In this document: positions 13,003-23,327 of the stretch, piece by piece
How the letters are laid out: each line of letters starts with the position of its first letter
Numbering within the stretch: position 1 is the stretch's first letter
Source of the DNA: Bigelowiella natans CCMP2755
Lineage: Eukaryota > Cercozoa > Chlorarachniophyceae
Direction: 5' to 3'
NCBI GenBank assembly: GCA_000320545.1
Contig: ADNK01001386.1
Coordinates: 1-64,000, forward strand
Length of the DNA: 64,000 bases
The notes under the pieces: generated by a model
The model's database searches: none
Told to the model about the DNA's origin: nothing
Seen by the model: only the letters and a program-made list of their open reading frames with translations
Program-made: the position numbers and the translations under genes

Positions 13003-14328
13003 ATGCCCAAGGAGAAAAGAAGGAAAAAACGTCAACGCCATGATCCTCTGCTTAAGCAGATGACCCAAGATCCTGGCTACCTCCGGAAGCCGAAGAAGCC
13101 GGATGGCGTAGATGATTTCGATGATGGAGACGACGTTAAGGACCAGAAAATGGAGAGCAATTGGGTAACAAAGAGGGTTCTCGAAAACGTCCGGGAGCAA
13201 CAGCTAGAAATCGCTCGCGAGGAGGGTAGAGTCGAAGCGAATGGAGAAAAGGCGACCACGGGGCAGGAACCAAGTGCACGCAGAAACGAGGATTCTGATG
13301 ACGAGATGTTAGACGAGAATCATGAAGACGATGAATACGAGGAAATTGAGGTCTCACCAGAGGACGAAAGAATGTTATCCATGTTCATGTCTGATTCCAA
13401 ATCGAAAAGGCGAACTCTAGCAGACATCATCATGGAGAAGATTGCCGAGCATGAGGCGATGATCAAGGCAAAAGGGAGCGAAGCTGTCGCAGCAGCAAAC
13501 CAGATTCCAGATAAAGTGAGAGATGTATATTCGCGTGTCGGACAATTTCTTTCACATTACACAAGTGGAAAAGTGCCAAAGGTTTTCAAGATCATTCCAA
13601 ATATGAGGAATTGGGAGGACGTGTTGGCACTCACCAGCCCTGAAAACTGGACTTCCCAAGCTATGTTCATTGCAACTCGAATGTTTGCTTCTAGCACCTC
13701 GGAAAGAGTAGCTCAGAAATTTTATATGCTGGTGTTATTACCAAGGATTCGTCAGGATATTGAGAGCCACAAACGACTCAACTACCACCTGTATCGCTCA
13801 GTGAAAAAGGCCATCTTTAAACCTACGGCCTTCTTCAGGGGCTTGCTTCTTCCCATGGCCATGGACTGCTGTACGCTGCGTGAGGCTGTGATAATGTGTT
13901 CAATATTGAGCAAGTGCTCAATTCCTGTATTATATGCGTCAGTTGCCATGATGAAATTGGCAGTGATGAAATACGAAGGTACCCAGACACTATTCCTGAA
14001 GACTCTCTTGAGCAAGAAGTATAACCTTCCTTTCCAAGTCATCAAGGCCCTGATGCAACATTTCATGGGATTTTCAGAGGAGACTCGTCGACTCCCGGTG
14101 GTATGGCATCAATGCCTGCTTGTCTTCGTGCAAAGGTACAAAAAAAGTTTGACCTCGAAGCAAATAAGGAAAATCCGCACACTTTCCCGAAAGCAGCAAC
14201 ACCATATGATAAGTATAGAGATCCGCCGAGAACTGGCTTCAGTTGCTGACAAAGAGCTCCAATCAATGGATTTTGGAAGCGCAGGAAGACGATCTAGATC
14301 TGGATCTATCAAAATGAGCACAGAGTAG
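13003..14328 (+). CDS. BYSL: Bystin (Enp1), 40S ribosome biogenesis factor
   Basis: A single uninterrupted 441-codon frame, unusual here because most neighbours are split. Bystin/Enp1 binds late nucleolar and early cytoplasmic pre-40S particles and is needed for 18S rRNA processing. The first 130 residues are basic then very acidic (KRRKKRQRH, later an Asp/Glu-rich stretch), as in other bystins. From residue about 190 the conserved domain is plain: VPKVFKIIPNMRNWEDVL, ATRMFASSTSERVAQKFY, LLPRIRQDIESHKRLNYHL, KKAIFKPTAFFRGLLLP, CTLREAVIMCSILSKCSIPV and LPVVWHQCLLVFVQRYK. It ends in a Ser/Arg-rich tail. Length is close to the human protein (437 aa). The start at 13003 is the first ATG and gives the expected Lys/Arg-rich N-terminus. 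Confidence 0.96.
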   Translation: MPKEKRRKKRQRHDPLLKQMTQDPGYLRKPKKPDGVDDFDDGDDVKDQKMESNWVTKRVLENVREQQLEIAREEGRVEANGEKATTGQEPSARRNEDSDDEMLDENHEDDEYEEIEVSPEDERMLSMFMSDSKSKRRTLADIIMEKIAEHEAMIKAKGSEAVAAANQIPDKVRDVYSRVGQFLSHYTSGKVPKVFKIIPNMRNWEDVLALTSPENWTSQAMFIATRMFASSTSERVAQKFYMLVLLPRIRQDIESHKRLNYHLYRSVKKAIFKPTAFFRGLLLPMAMDCCTLREAVIMCSILSKCSIPVLYASVAMMKLAVMKYEGTQTLFLKTLLSKKYNLPFQVIKALMQHFMGFSEETRRLPVVWHQCLLVFVQRYKKSLTSKQIRKIRTLSRKQQHHMISIEIRRELASVADKELQSMDFGSAGRRSRSGSIKMSTE

Positions 14329-15382
14329 GTTTGCATTGAAAATAATGATTACATGGAATATCTTCGCTTGCGCAATATTTGCCAGATCGAAACTTATCCA
14401 CACCACAAGTCCTGTATTACACACCATAGTTATGATAGTTATATAGTTATGACTGCTTGCATCATAGATCAGCTTGCTCGATCAAGCCTCAGTTGATGAC
14501 GCGACATCTGCAATGTCATAATTTTGCGATGCTATACAGTCTGCATGAATCGCGGCCGGTTGTGAATCGGTCGAGAACTGCGTGTACATTATTTCTAGCA
14601 TGTGCGCAGCGCTGCATGTGATACGCTTATTGCTGCTGTGTATCATATTTATACATACAACTTAACTATAACTAGATGCATCGATCAAAGTAGGATACAT
14701 ATATAGTAGCACATGCAAACTAGCAAAGTCCAGTGTTGTCGTACGTACTACATAGTCTAGTAGTGCTAGAACAAGGGTGGATAATGTGGTGTGACAAAAA
14801 ATGGAATCAGCGATGTGTATATTGCTAGATTACTTTATGTGTATTGTGATGCTAGCTACTAGCCTATAAGCCATCGTATTGTTAGGTGCATAGGTGCGCG
14901 CACGAGCGATGTCGATCATCGAACACAAACGCTGGTACATGCATGGTCACGGTCTAGTGCTGGCGGCGGTGACCGAGCAGCTACATACGCTGCTGTATAT
15001 CACATGCTGTGCAGTATAAGTAATGGACACATTTCATTCACAATATATTACTATTATATTTGACAAGCAAGATAGAGCCAGCAATGATAACTATATCAGA
15101 TATCGGAAAAATACGTTGATGCTTTCAAATGCATGCAGCACATGACAATGGAAACGAATAGATTAAATATCAGCGCTGTAGTCGCTGACTACTTTGCATG
15201 GCTACATCAGGATGACCATATAACCATTGAACAAGTTTAATTTGTTCATTACATCCGTCTCACGTTGATATGTGTTGCATAGGATCAGTGTCTTGCTATT
15301 TTATAGTACTTTTCGATAATATACTCTGCGGAGGCAGTTCTATGAATTCATTTTATCTTTCTTGTTATTTCTTTGATCTTAT
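14329..15382. repeat. Convergent 3' spacer between bystin and a coiled-coil gene
   Basis: No coding sequence is recognisable. The stretch has many short palindromes (CTAGATGCATCGATC, GCTAGCTACTAGC, GATCAGC...GCTCGATC) and ends with a copy of the dispersed repeat annotated at 15175-15264. Confidence 0.65.
15175..15264 (+). repeat. Dispersed repeat, copy A
   Basis: The sequence contains GCGCTGTAG...CTTTGCATGGCTACATCAGGATGACC and then ATTGAACAAGTTTAATTTG and CATTACATCCGTCTCACG. The same words, in the same order or inverted, recur at 18119-18170, 21393-21475, 22041-22092 and 26446-26545. All copies are in convergent spacers. Confidence 0.75.
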
Positions 15383-16201
15383 CTAACCTTCTTGGAGTTC
15401 GTTCAAGGTTTCACATGCAGCCTCATAGCTCTTTTGAATTTCACTTGCTGCAGCTCTAAGTTCAGAATATTTTTTCTTTGCTCTTTCAAGCCTCGAGTTT
15501 AACTTGGAATTCTCACTCTCTACTCGCCGTTTTCCATCCTCAATTATTTCTAATCTTCTTTTCATAAAAGAAATCTGATTCTTCGTCTTTGCAACATCTT
15601 CAAGCGTGGTCTTCATTTTCTTCGCGTTTTCCTTTTCTTTTCTTTCTTTCTCTCTGAGCGAATGGATCAAATTCAGGTTATCTGCGCGAATGGTAGCCGT
15701 TGTTTTCTTCTCCATCTTTAGGTCGTGCTTCGCTGACTGTAGTTTAGCCTGGCACTTTTGCAGGTCGTCGGTAATTTTATCTGCCATTGTTTTCCATTTC
15801 TCTTCATTCTCTTTTCTTGTTTTTATGATTTGAAGATACTTCGAGTTCAATTCTGCTATAATTGAATCTTGTGTAAAGTGCTTTCTAGCATCCATACCGT
15901 TCACTCCATTGGTGCCTTCGGACTCTTGTTTTCCCTCTATTGCAATCGAACTGCCACTGCTTGCCGATTCAGTGGCCTTTTCTAGTCTTTCAATGACACC
16001 ATCTAACAACGCCCTGACAGTCAACGCGAGCTTTCTTAGTCCTTCACCGGAACCTTTCGAACTTGCACAATCTTCGCACAGACTAGAAGCTTCTTTCAAA
16101 TGGTCTTTCGCTTGGGCTGAGGCTAGCACAAGTTCTTTGTGCCTTTTGCTGAGCTCCACGAAGGAAGCTGCCGGGCTGTCATAATGGCAACTAATCATCA
16201 T
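15383..16201 (-). CDS. Coiled-coil protein, family not recognised
   Basis: An intronless 272-codon frame. From about residue 15 the sequence is charged, heptad-like and rich in Lys, Glu, Ser and Ala with few Pro or Gly. Two coiled-coil stretches (residues about 15-95 and 115-270) are separated by a Gly/Ser-rich linker with the words SSGSSIAIEGKQ. There is no signal peptide or membrane segment. It resembles many structural or tethering coiled-coil proteins, but I cannot assign it to golgin, taxilin, kinesin-tail or any other family from sequence alone. The segment just before residue 13 contains a possible splice acceptor (CCCGGCAG), so a short upstream exon could replace the annotated start. 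It is divergent from the membrane-protein gene at 16707. Confidence 0.7.
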   Translation of the reverse strand: MMISCHYDSPAASFVELSKRHKELVLASAQAKDHLKEASSLCEDCASSKGSGEGLRKLALTVRALLDGVIERLEKATESASSGSSIAIEGKQESEGTNGVNGMDARKHFTQDSIIAELNSKYLQIIKTRKENEEKWKTMADKITDDLQKCQAKLQSAKHDLKMEKKTTATIRADNLNLIHSLREKERKEKENAKKMKTTLEDVAKTKNQISFMKRRLEIIEDGKRRVESENSKLNSRLERAKKKYSELRAAASEIQKSYEAACETLNELQEG

Positions 16202-16706
16202 TCTGACTTGCGAGATCCATTTCTCTCGTCAACACACAGAATCCCAAAATACCCTCATCACCATACACCTCATTTTCTGCGGTATGCTGACCTTTCGGCT
16301 GCTCCCTCGGCCGCCATTAAGAAAGGTGGGATCAGTTACGGTTGACTTCTGTCAGCTGCTGCTATATTTTGAAAATCAAATAACCCAGAAACAACCTAAA
16401 CAAATGTGCCACACTGCGAACAGCCTTCACAACACATGCTGCTTCTCTGCACCTGCGACTGGCTCATTATTCGCAGAAAATAACAATAAACAGGAAAGAT
16501 GGGGGGTAAAAAGGATGCGAAAAATGGGAAAATATTCTTGAGACACCCAACGCCCCAACTTTGTCATAGTACGACAACCTTATTGGTGACATTTAAAAGG
16601 AAAAATAGCTTGGTTTCTCGATCAAGAAAACAGGGAGTGCCTCTAGGCCCTCCACCGCGACCCGATTACATCCATCTACGATCAGCTTTCCCACCCTGGC
16701 GGGAAG
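16202..16706. promoter_or_regulatory. Divergent intergenic region
   Basis: About 500 bp between the two divergent starts. I see no conserved element or gene in it. A 5' non-coding exon of either neighbour could lie here. Confidence 0.35.
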
Positions 16707-17156
16707 ATGTCGTCGATATTTAGTTCTGATACTCACAATTATTTTGGCGAATATTTTATAACCTACCTCAATGGGAGTAGAGGGAAAGGAATACAGGCGG
16801 GGATAATAATATCCCTCATCCTAGGTGATAAACTCGCACCATGCAAAAACCCAACATGTGAGCCACCTTATATTATTACAGGTACTCTAGGGGTTTCAGT
16901 TTGCACTTACGTCGGTCTATACATGTTCTTTGAGCGGAGAGGGCAGAGATCTTCAAGAAAACGGGGAGACCAATCAGTAGAATCGTATTCCCCTCCCATT
17001 TCTAGCGCAGAACTTGGGGAGCCGAGCTTGCGCTTGTCAGAGAATGGGATATCAGGCATGGATATGGATGAAGTCGCTTTGGCTGAATCTAGCCTATCTG
17101 AAGTAGCACTAGGCGCAGATACTAAAATCGATATGAGCGAAATGCAGGAAATATAG
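16707..17156 (+). CDS. Small single-pass membrane protein with a stop-free intron
   Basis: The open frame is 149 codons, but a canonical 57-nt intron (GTGATAAA...ATTACAG, 16825-16881) lies inside it. Removing it is phase-perfect and leaves 130 aa with one continuous hydrophobic segment, IIISLILG joined to TLGVSVCTYVGLYMFF, preceded by a short N-terminal region and followed by basic residues (ERRGQRSSRKRG), a typical stop-transfer arrangement. Retaining the intron puts the polar, Cys/Pro-containing peptide DKLAPCKNPTCEPP into the membrane segment. The C-terminal 80 residues are acidic and Ser-rich. No family is recognised. The start ATG at 16707 follows a pyrimidine-poor leader; an alternative start is not evident. 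Confidence 0.6.
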   Translation: MSSIFSSDTHNYFGEYFITYLNGSRGKGIQAGIIISLILGDKLAPCKNPTCEPPYIITGTLGVSVCTYVGLYMFFERRGQRSSRKRGDQSVESYSPPISSAELGEPSLRLSENGISGMDMDEVALAESSLSEVALGADTKIDMSEMQEI

Positions 17157-18984
17157 TATTCTGCCTGTCCTAAAATTCAGGATAATCTACTAACCTGGGA
17201 ATTCAACTAATCAGGAGTAATTACTGTAGAAACTTTGAAATGGCGTGTTGGAGTAGACAAAATTGTTCTCTACAGCACTTATCAGCTTCATACTTTAGAA
17301 TTAGGCTCTTGATACCCCTAAGTGAAGTTGTAAAACGTTCATTAGTGCATGCGTATAAACCTAGAAATGATTATATGATGAGTATGTACAAAAGATGTAA
17401 ATTGTTACTTAGTCCGTGTCCTTCTCTGTACACGTCTGCGGTAGTCGAGTATCACTATGAACGTAGCCCAGACTGTGATCCTATTTCCCTTGCGCAATGG
17501 ACTCAACGTAACACCTTGCGAGTTGAATGATGTCTTGACCTCAGTCTTTCGGCATTCGTGTCATGGCGCAACGCAGAGTTTGCGTTGATAGCACAGCAAA
17601 TAAAAATATTTGTAATACAGACACATGCGCAGGCGAGAAGCACAATCACGCACGCGCACGTACACGCATGCATCGCTATAGGTGTCCGTGTACGTTCACC
17701 GGCCCAGTTGAAATATATGGCAAAAATGCATGAATCAAGCTAGCAAGCGATTCAGAGCAATGGCACAATGATTCTAGACAAAAGAAGTCATGACCTACGT
17801 ACACACAGGGACCTACAGGGTCCACATACATGTGGTGGATGGCTAGATGGTCTGTGACATGCGTGCATCGACCACCCACGCTTCACATGTACCTCCAAGC
17901 TCATGTGTACATCGTACCACAAATCAGCGTACACATGAACATATGTATTTATGTGTGCATTGTTTTACGCGTGTACGTATATACACACATATAGGGACTA
18001 TAAGGGTCCATACATACAGCATTTTCATGAGGCTTGCAGATTCTAAAATAAGCTCTTCACACGTGCTTGTTCCAGTAGAACAAGCCATTGTCAAGATAAA
18101 AATTACTTATATGTAAACATTAGGATGACCATTGAAAAGATTTAATTACTTCATTACATCCGTCTCACGTAAAGCATGCGATTGCTACACGCTGAGGGGC
18201 TTTTTGATTCGAATATAAGTCGACAACCAACTACTACAGATCTTGGATTTCTTCAAGGAAATCGAGGGGTATGAAATTCTTTAGGTCTTCCTCATTATCA
18301 CGGTCGCTCTTCTGTCATTAGAAGAGATTATCACAAACAATTGAATGAAGCAAATAAGTTGTGGTACCATCGAAGTTTGGTTCTTGAAGTCAAGAATTTG
18401 CCGCTCAGAAATGCATATCTTTTTGTTATCCCATCTATCTAGGCTCCTTTTTATATTCTTCAATCGAGAGTTCCTTTGAGGAAGTATCTAGTAGCAAAAA
18501 TATGATCCTGATCAAATTGCACACGACGAGATGATGAGGTATGGACATATTGACTTTGTACAATGAAGAATTTCCCTGAGGTAGGTGCATCTGTTCGTCT
18601 CCTGAAGAGGGCGTTCGTGACAACGGCATTTCCCAAATAACTCGCTGAACACAAAGAATGTCAATCTAAACTCCCACTTTTTCATAGCTTCACAAATATA
18701 ATCGAATATTTTCTATTGAATGAGTTTCAGGAACCAGAAAAACACAAGTTTCACCTTCCTCTTGTGTGTATTTTTCCTGCGAAGTTTGGCCCTGTGCCTT
18801 TCCTTATATCGCTCATCAATCCTAGGTTTGAACGTGCTGTGTTCCTTCTGGTGCGTGAGTATTTAAATGTTTACCTAAGCCTGCGCTCGTCCGCCTTTTC
18901 AGAAACTCGCTTCTTTGCTGTTCGTATGCAGATATTTCGTGCAAATTGAGCACTATTTCCTTCCCACCAATCATTTACATTGAT
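17157..18984. repeat. Convergent 3' spacer, repeat copy B and weak coding hints
   Basis: The part from 17540 to 18110 is rich in CATGCATG-, CGCACGTACACG- and AAGCTAGCAAGC-type palindromes. Copy B of the dispersed repeat is at 18119-18170 (AGGATGACCATTGAAAAG then CATTACATCCGTCTCACG). On the minus strand between 18900 and 18400 there are splice-site-bounded open blocks (for example 18884-18925 and 18705-18830) that could be exons of the gene ending at 18985 if its stop is skipped. I could not join them convincingly. Confidence 0.5.
18119..18170 (+). repeat. Dispersed repeat, copy B
   Basis: It contains AGGATGACCATTGAAAAGAT, TTACTTCATTACATCCGTCT and CACG, matching the right terminal repeat of the MITE-like element at 21393-22092. 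Confidence 0.7.
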
Positions 18985-19509
18985 TTAAAAGCTGAGTTTA
19001 TCGTAGGTGCTACTATCTCCCATATCTTCACGTAGTATATCACCGGTTCTTCTCCCGGGGCGACTGTGCCGCTGTGCGCTCCTAAATTGTAGAACTTTTT
19101 CAGTTACAATTTCATGACGCATCAAGGTGCATTTAATTCCATACGGTCTCTCCATGAGATCTTGTATTTCACGCGTTCCCGTAAGTCTTCTAAAGGGAAG
19201 CCGATAGCCCTCCATCTGAGCGATTTGTACCTACGAGAAAGATGATCCTATGTCCTTTTCCGGCGGGGTTCAAAGAATCTTACCCCGCTCAATAGTGTTG
19301 AGACAATAACCAAACTAGCACAGCAAGGAGACGCCGTCCATCGGTAGAACTGGCTGCCCTGTACAGGGGCCAGCGCCATTCCAAGGTGTAGCCGTGCAGG
19401 CTCCGTCCAATAATCTTTTCGGGATCTGCGACGAATTGTTGTTGGGGGAACGAACGTACTAAATCGTTCGGAAAATCACGTAAAACACGATGAAAAATCT
19501 CGGATTCAT
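18985..19509 (-). CDS. Unrecognised gene, at least two exons
   Basis: Two minus-strand blocks are joined in phase by an 85-nt GT-AG intron: 19509-19316 (encoding IFHRVLRDFPNDLVRSF and IIGRSLHGYTLEWRWPLYR) and 19230-18985 (MEGYRLPFRRLTGTREIQD, then CTLMRHEIVTEKVLQF, ending KLSF). The composition is protein-like, mixing hydrophobic and charged residues without low complexity. The acceptor before 19509 implies an upstream exon, which must lie close to or inside the divergent DUF3228 gene starting at 19656. I do not recognise the family. The downstream end is also uncertain: a strong donor (GTAAATG) follows the stop codon by a few bases. Confidence 0.45.
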
Positions 19510-19655
19510 CTGAGCAAATGTCTCATAGTTCACAATCATCAAAGAATGATTCGAAGTAAAATTTAGTACTTTATAGGGTAATATCTTGACTAAAATAGAA
19601 CCGGTAGTACCTCGGTGTCCACAGCAGGCAACGCAAAACACGATTGTATCTGAAT

Positions 19656-20162
19656 ATGGCTGACAGCGAAGGAAGCGTCCCGTTCCTGGCTCTCGACCCC
19701 TTCGCCCATAGACAATTTGATGCGAAATCGGGGAAGGGCATTCCTATCGAAGGATGCACGAAAGAGAACTTCATCAAAAAGGTATGCGTTGAGTTCAGTT
19801 ATGTACGAGTATCGAAAACAAAGACTGTTCTTCACGCACTGCTCGATAGGTGAATGAGCTCTACGAAGAGGCAAAGAAAAAGGTCGTTGCTGCTTATCAC
19901 GTCCAAATGTTCCAAGATTACATCTATATGTGCGAGAGAAGGAGTGGTTCGAAGACTTCAACCTTTCAATTGTCACCCATTCATTATGTCAGGAGACGGC
20001 CGTGCTGGTTGACGGATACGCACCCTTCTGCAAGCACATTTTCGTTCCCAACTTCACGCAAAGTAACACAGTAACGTAGTCATGACACCAAATAGGAGGG
20101 CCATTTCAGCATCATTTCAGCAGTTTATTACATTACATTGGTGAGGAATAAGTGGAGGAGGT

Positions 20163-20196
<34 letters not shown>

Positions 20197-20354
20197 GTGG
20201 TGGTATCGCAAATAAGTGCATTGAATTGGATATTTCCCCAGCTAAATCTGCCTATGTGGCCATAACTTCCGAGAACCGAAGCCTGCTTCAGTCTGAATAC
20301 AAGGCTCGGCGCCCCACGGAATTGGCAGTCCTCTCTCGCTGGTTTCCAAAGTAT

Positions 20355-20396
<42 letters not shown>

Positions 20397-21348
20397 ATCT
20401 CTCAGGCGAGTTGCACTGCTCATTCTCATTATGATCATCAGAGAGAAAGTCAAAGTTGGAGTGGCAAAGTATCTTGGTGATTATTTTTGTAGTACTGTGG
20501 TTAGGGAGTTCAATAGTGACGGAGAGGAAACATGAAAGCTGAACTGCACGTTGACATGCTGCTTTTCTCAATCTTTGTGCCTTCTTTTGTTCTTTGTTAT
20601 ATAGATCTAATTCTCTACAGCCGTGAACAGATCAACAAAGAGAACGAAGGTATTATGCATAGGAATGGACACATTCGGAAGAGATCACACTAATATTTTA
20701 CTGTTTCCCCGTTTAATGGACGCGATGTACGCAGCAATGGGCGTGAAGAATCCTGATAAGTCTCCTTGGGGTAATAGACCAAAACATTAGGACTAAAGTA
20801 TGGAGAATATGTGTAATGTCAGTGGTGAAATATAGCCACTGTTTCATGTCGGGCATAGACTGCTTGACGTAGATTTCTTTTTTTTTGTTTTGAGTGTATG
20901 TGCGTCCGCCTTCCGCTTTTTAGGAATTGTATCGATCAAGCCTCAGGATGAAGACCATGAGACTCCCATGCAGGTTGTCAATAATTGAATTCAATCACAG
21001 CAACGGTGAGGTGGCTTCCCTTACTTCTTACCACGGATACTGAACACACTTTGCTTCTTTGGGGATAATTCCTGCGATGCATTCCTCCTGGTTCATATCA
21101 CAATTTAGCCTATTACTATGATGAGAAACGCGCTCCCTCTGGAGCACGGAGGATCAGGAGAATCTTTGGATAAGAAGTAAGTAATTTATTAGCATATCTT
21201 GGATCAGTTACGTTGGAATTTTCTGTGTTTGAAAAATGTCTGGGTAGGGAAAACTATTGGTTGACACTTCATTAATCTTTCGATCTTACTTTCTAGGAAA
21301 TACCAAGAGGCTGTTGACTTTTGGAAGGCCCACGCAAATGTGCTTTAG
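19656..21348 (+). CDS. DUF3228-family protein, ten exons
   Basis: Exons 19656-19781, 19850-19882, 19993-20062, 20197-20350, 20442-20476, 20605-20649, 20735-20770, 20924-20973, 21109-21176 and 21297-21348 join in perfect phase to 222 codons. Landmarks I associate with DUF3228 are PFLALDPFAHRQFD near the N-terminus, LVDGYAPFCKHIFVPNFT, ITSENRSLLQSEYKARRP, VLSRWFP, KYLDLILYSREQINKENE, GIVSIKPQDEDHETPMQP and YQEAVDFWKAHA at the end. The function of this family is unknown; it occurs scattered through protists and bacteria. No targeting signal is visible. Two exons are only 33 and 35 nt. Exon 4 opens directly after a (TAG)n array that supplies its splice acceptor. The second intron was chosen as 110 nt because it restores the family motif GYAPFCKH; a shorter alternative would add about 15 residues. 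Confidence 0.8.
20164..20396 (+). repeat. (TAG)n and (ACT)n arrays around DUF3228 exon 4
   Basis: A TAG/AGT array at 20164-20196 ends exactly at the splice acceptor of exon 4, and an ACT array at about 20355-20396 begins four bases after that exon's donor. The exon is therefore framed by two trinucleotide repeats that are close to reverse complements of each other (AGT versus ACT). Confidence 0.85.
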
Positions 21349-22298
21349 AGAAATAGACACAAAGAATGTTATACATTATATTTACATATGAGACAGATGT
21401 CGTGAAGTAATTACATTTTTTCAATTGTCATCCCAATGTAGCTGTGCAAAGCTGTGGCTATAGCGCTTATGTTGCATCTGGTAGTTTCTGCAATGATATG
21501 TCATTCATGTTTGCAAATGCATTGGAACAATGAGAACATGGCGCTGTTAACAATAAGACGCACTTCGCTCCTAGTTTCATTCTCCTAGTTATTCTGATCA
21601 AACTCAATTGCATCGCGCAGCTCCTGCTAGCCATGATCGATGCTCGCAGAAAGCTAAGTATGGTCATTATTAAGTCCGATCGTAGCCTCTTGCTAGCTTG
21701 TCCAGCTGATAGAGCGAGCGACGAGAGCAAGGCAGACATCTATAGCTCTGCGTTGCCATCTAAGCCGGCATGCATACATGCCCGCTTGTGCCCGTAACGT
21801 ACATTGATCTTTTAAGTCATGACAGAATGAAATGCGTGTCAAGCACATGCATGGAATCGATCGAAGCTAACATTCTTTGATGCAAAATTGGATCGGCTCG
21901 AGCGCAGAAAATACGTAGCTAAGCTTTCTTTATTCATTTGTTTGTTCCAGCAATAAGACATACTTGCTGCCTGATACTAGGCGCGATGTGTGTAACAGGC
22001 ATGCTATACTCTATTCTAGTATTGCTTCTTTGAATATTTACATTAGGATGGCCATTGAAAAGATTTAATCACTTCATTACATACATCTTACACTCTATCG
22101 CCAACGATAGCCCGTATCAATGACATAATTAATGATATTGCATACAGCTCAAGAGCAACAGAGTCACACAATACTACGAGTACGTTACGGCATGGAGAGA
22201 GCGATGAATTGGGATGGCTATAGTCTTGTATCGGGATAATAACTGACAACACTGCAATGTTGCATAGACTAATTTACCCGGGCCGAACCTGAAGAAGC
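21349..22298. other. Convergent 3' spacer containing a MITE-like element
   Basis: There is no coding sequence between the DUF3228 and ECH1 stop codons. The interior has the same palindrome-rich character as other convergent spacers (GCTAGCCATGATCGATGC, CATGCATGG). Confidence 0.6.
21393..22092. mobile_element. MITE-like element with about 50-bp terminal inverted repeats
   Basis: The left end (21393-21440) contains AGATGTCGTGAAGTAATTAC and TTCAATTGTCATCCCAATGT. The right end (22041-22092) read on the other strand contains TGTAATGAAGTGATTAAATC and TTCAATGGCCATCCTAATGT. The two align over about 50 bp at roughly 80 percent identity as inverted repeats enclosing 700 bp with no ORF. Inside the left repeat the sequence continues as GTAGCTGTGCAAAGCTGTGG, which is also found next to the copy at 26446. 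A non-autonomous DNA transposon is the simplest explanation. I could not define a target-site duplication. Confidence 0.55.
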
Positions 22299-23271
22299 CT
22301 ACAACTTTGAAAATATTGGCGTTTTCTTCGCCAGCTTGCCTGCGAAGGACTTCGCAATGTCCTCTGATAGAAGCATGGACATATTCCTGTTGATTGAATG
22401 AGAGCAAAAGCTAGCATCAGCGTGACCACAATGGGATGAACGACTTTCCACCAGCAAGCAACGCCTTCAATGAGTTTAGGGTCAACTGACCAGTTTTTGA
22501 TGAAATCCAGGCCCTCCTTCACACTATGGTCTCGTGCGTGCACCAAGGCCTGAGAGAATTGTAGCCGTTGTTACATTACGCATCTTCGTGCATTGATAAA
22601 ATTGGTTCACCATTTTTGTGCCTTGTACTGCCACGGGGCTCTTAGAAGCGATGAGTTTCGCCATGCCCAAAGCACTGGAGGGTAGGATAGGGTGTCGTGG
22701 GGTGAGCTGACTCATTGGGTGTGGAAAGATCGAAAAGGTTGGTGAATTTTGAACTTCTACGGTTGTGGAGAAAATTCTCTTGCTACTTTGCCATCATAGC
22801 TTTCTTATCAGGGAAAACTCGGCTCACTAGACCACACTCCTTAGCCTACCCAAACAACCAGAATTTGCTTTAGGAAAGTTGATTTCGGACATTGTAGCTG
22901 TAATTTCGAAGAAGTTTTAAATTCAAGGATAGAGTCGTGCTTCGTTATTTTGGCTATCTTGAACTACCTCAGCAGCAAACATCTTTCTCGCAGTAAAGCA
23001 AAGCTCCCTCACAAGCGATTCGCTCCTCACCACCTTAGAGAATTGGTGCGCAGTACCAACAAAGATATTTTCAGTATCCTCGGTACACTCCTTCATATTA
23101 CTCTTCAATAGCCTCTAAATATTGTTTTCATCATCATCCACCGTACTTTTGGAAGTCTCTGGAGCGTTCCCACATCAGCAGCAAGGCCAACGTCAACCTG
23201 AATTGTTTGTTTCGGAAAGACTGTTTCCCAACTGGGTTTTCATAAAATAAAGGAACTATAGCACATATCTC

Positions 23272-23327
<56 letters not shown>

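Noticed and set aside
17240-17530. 96-codon open frame after the small membrane-protein gene
   Set aside because: It has no recognisable motif and sits in the convergent spacer; chance open frame in low-stop sequence is the simpler reading.
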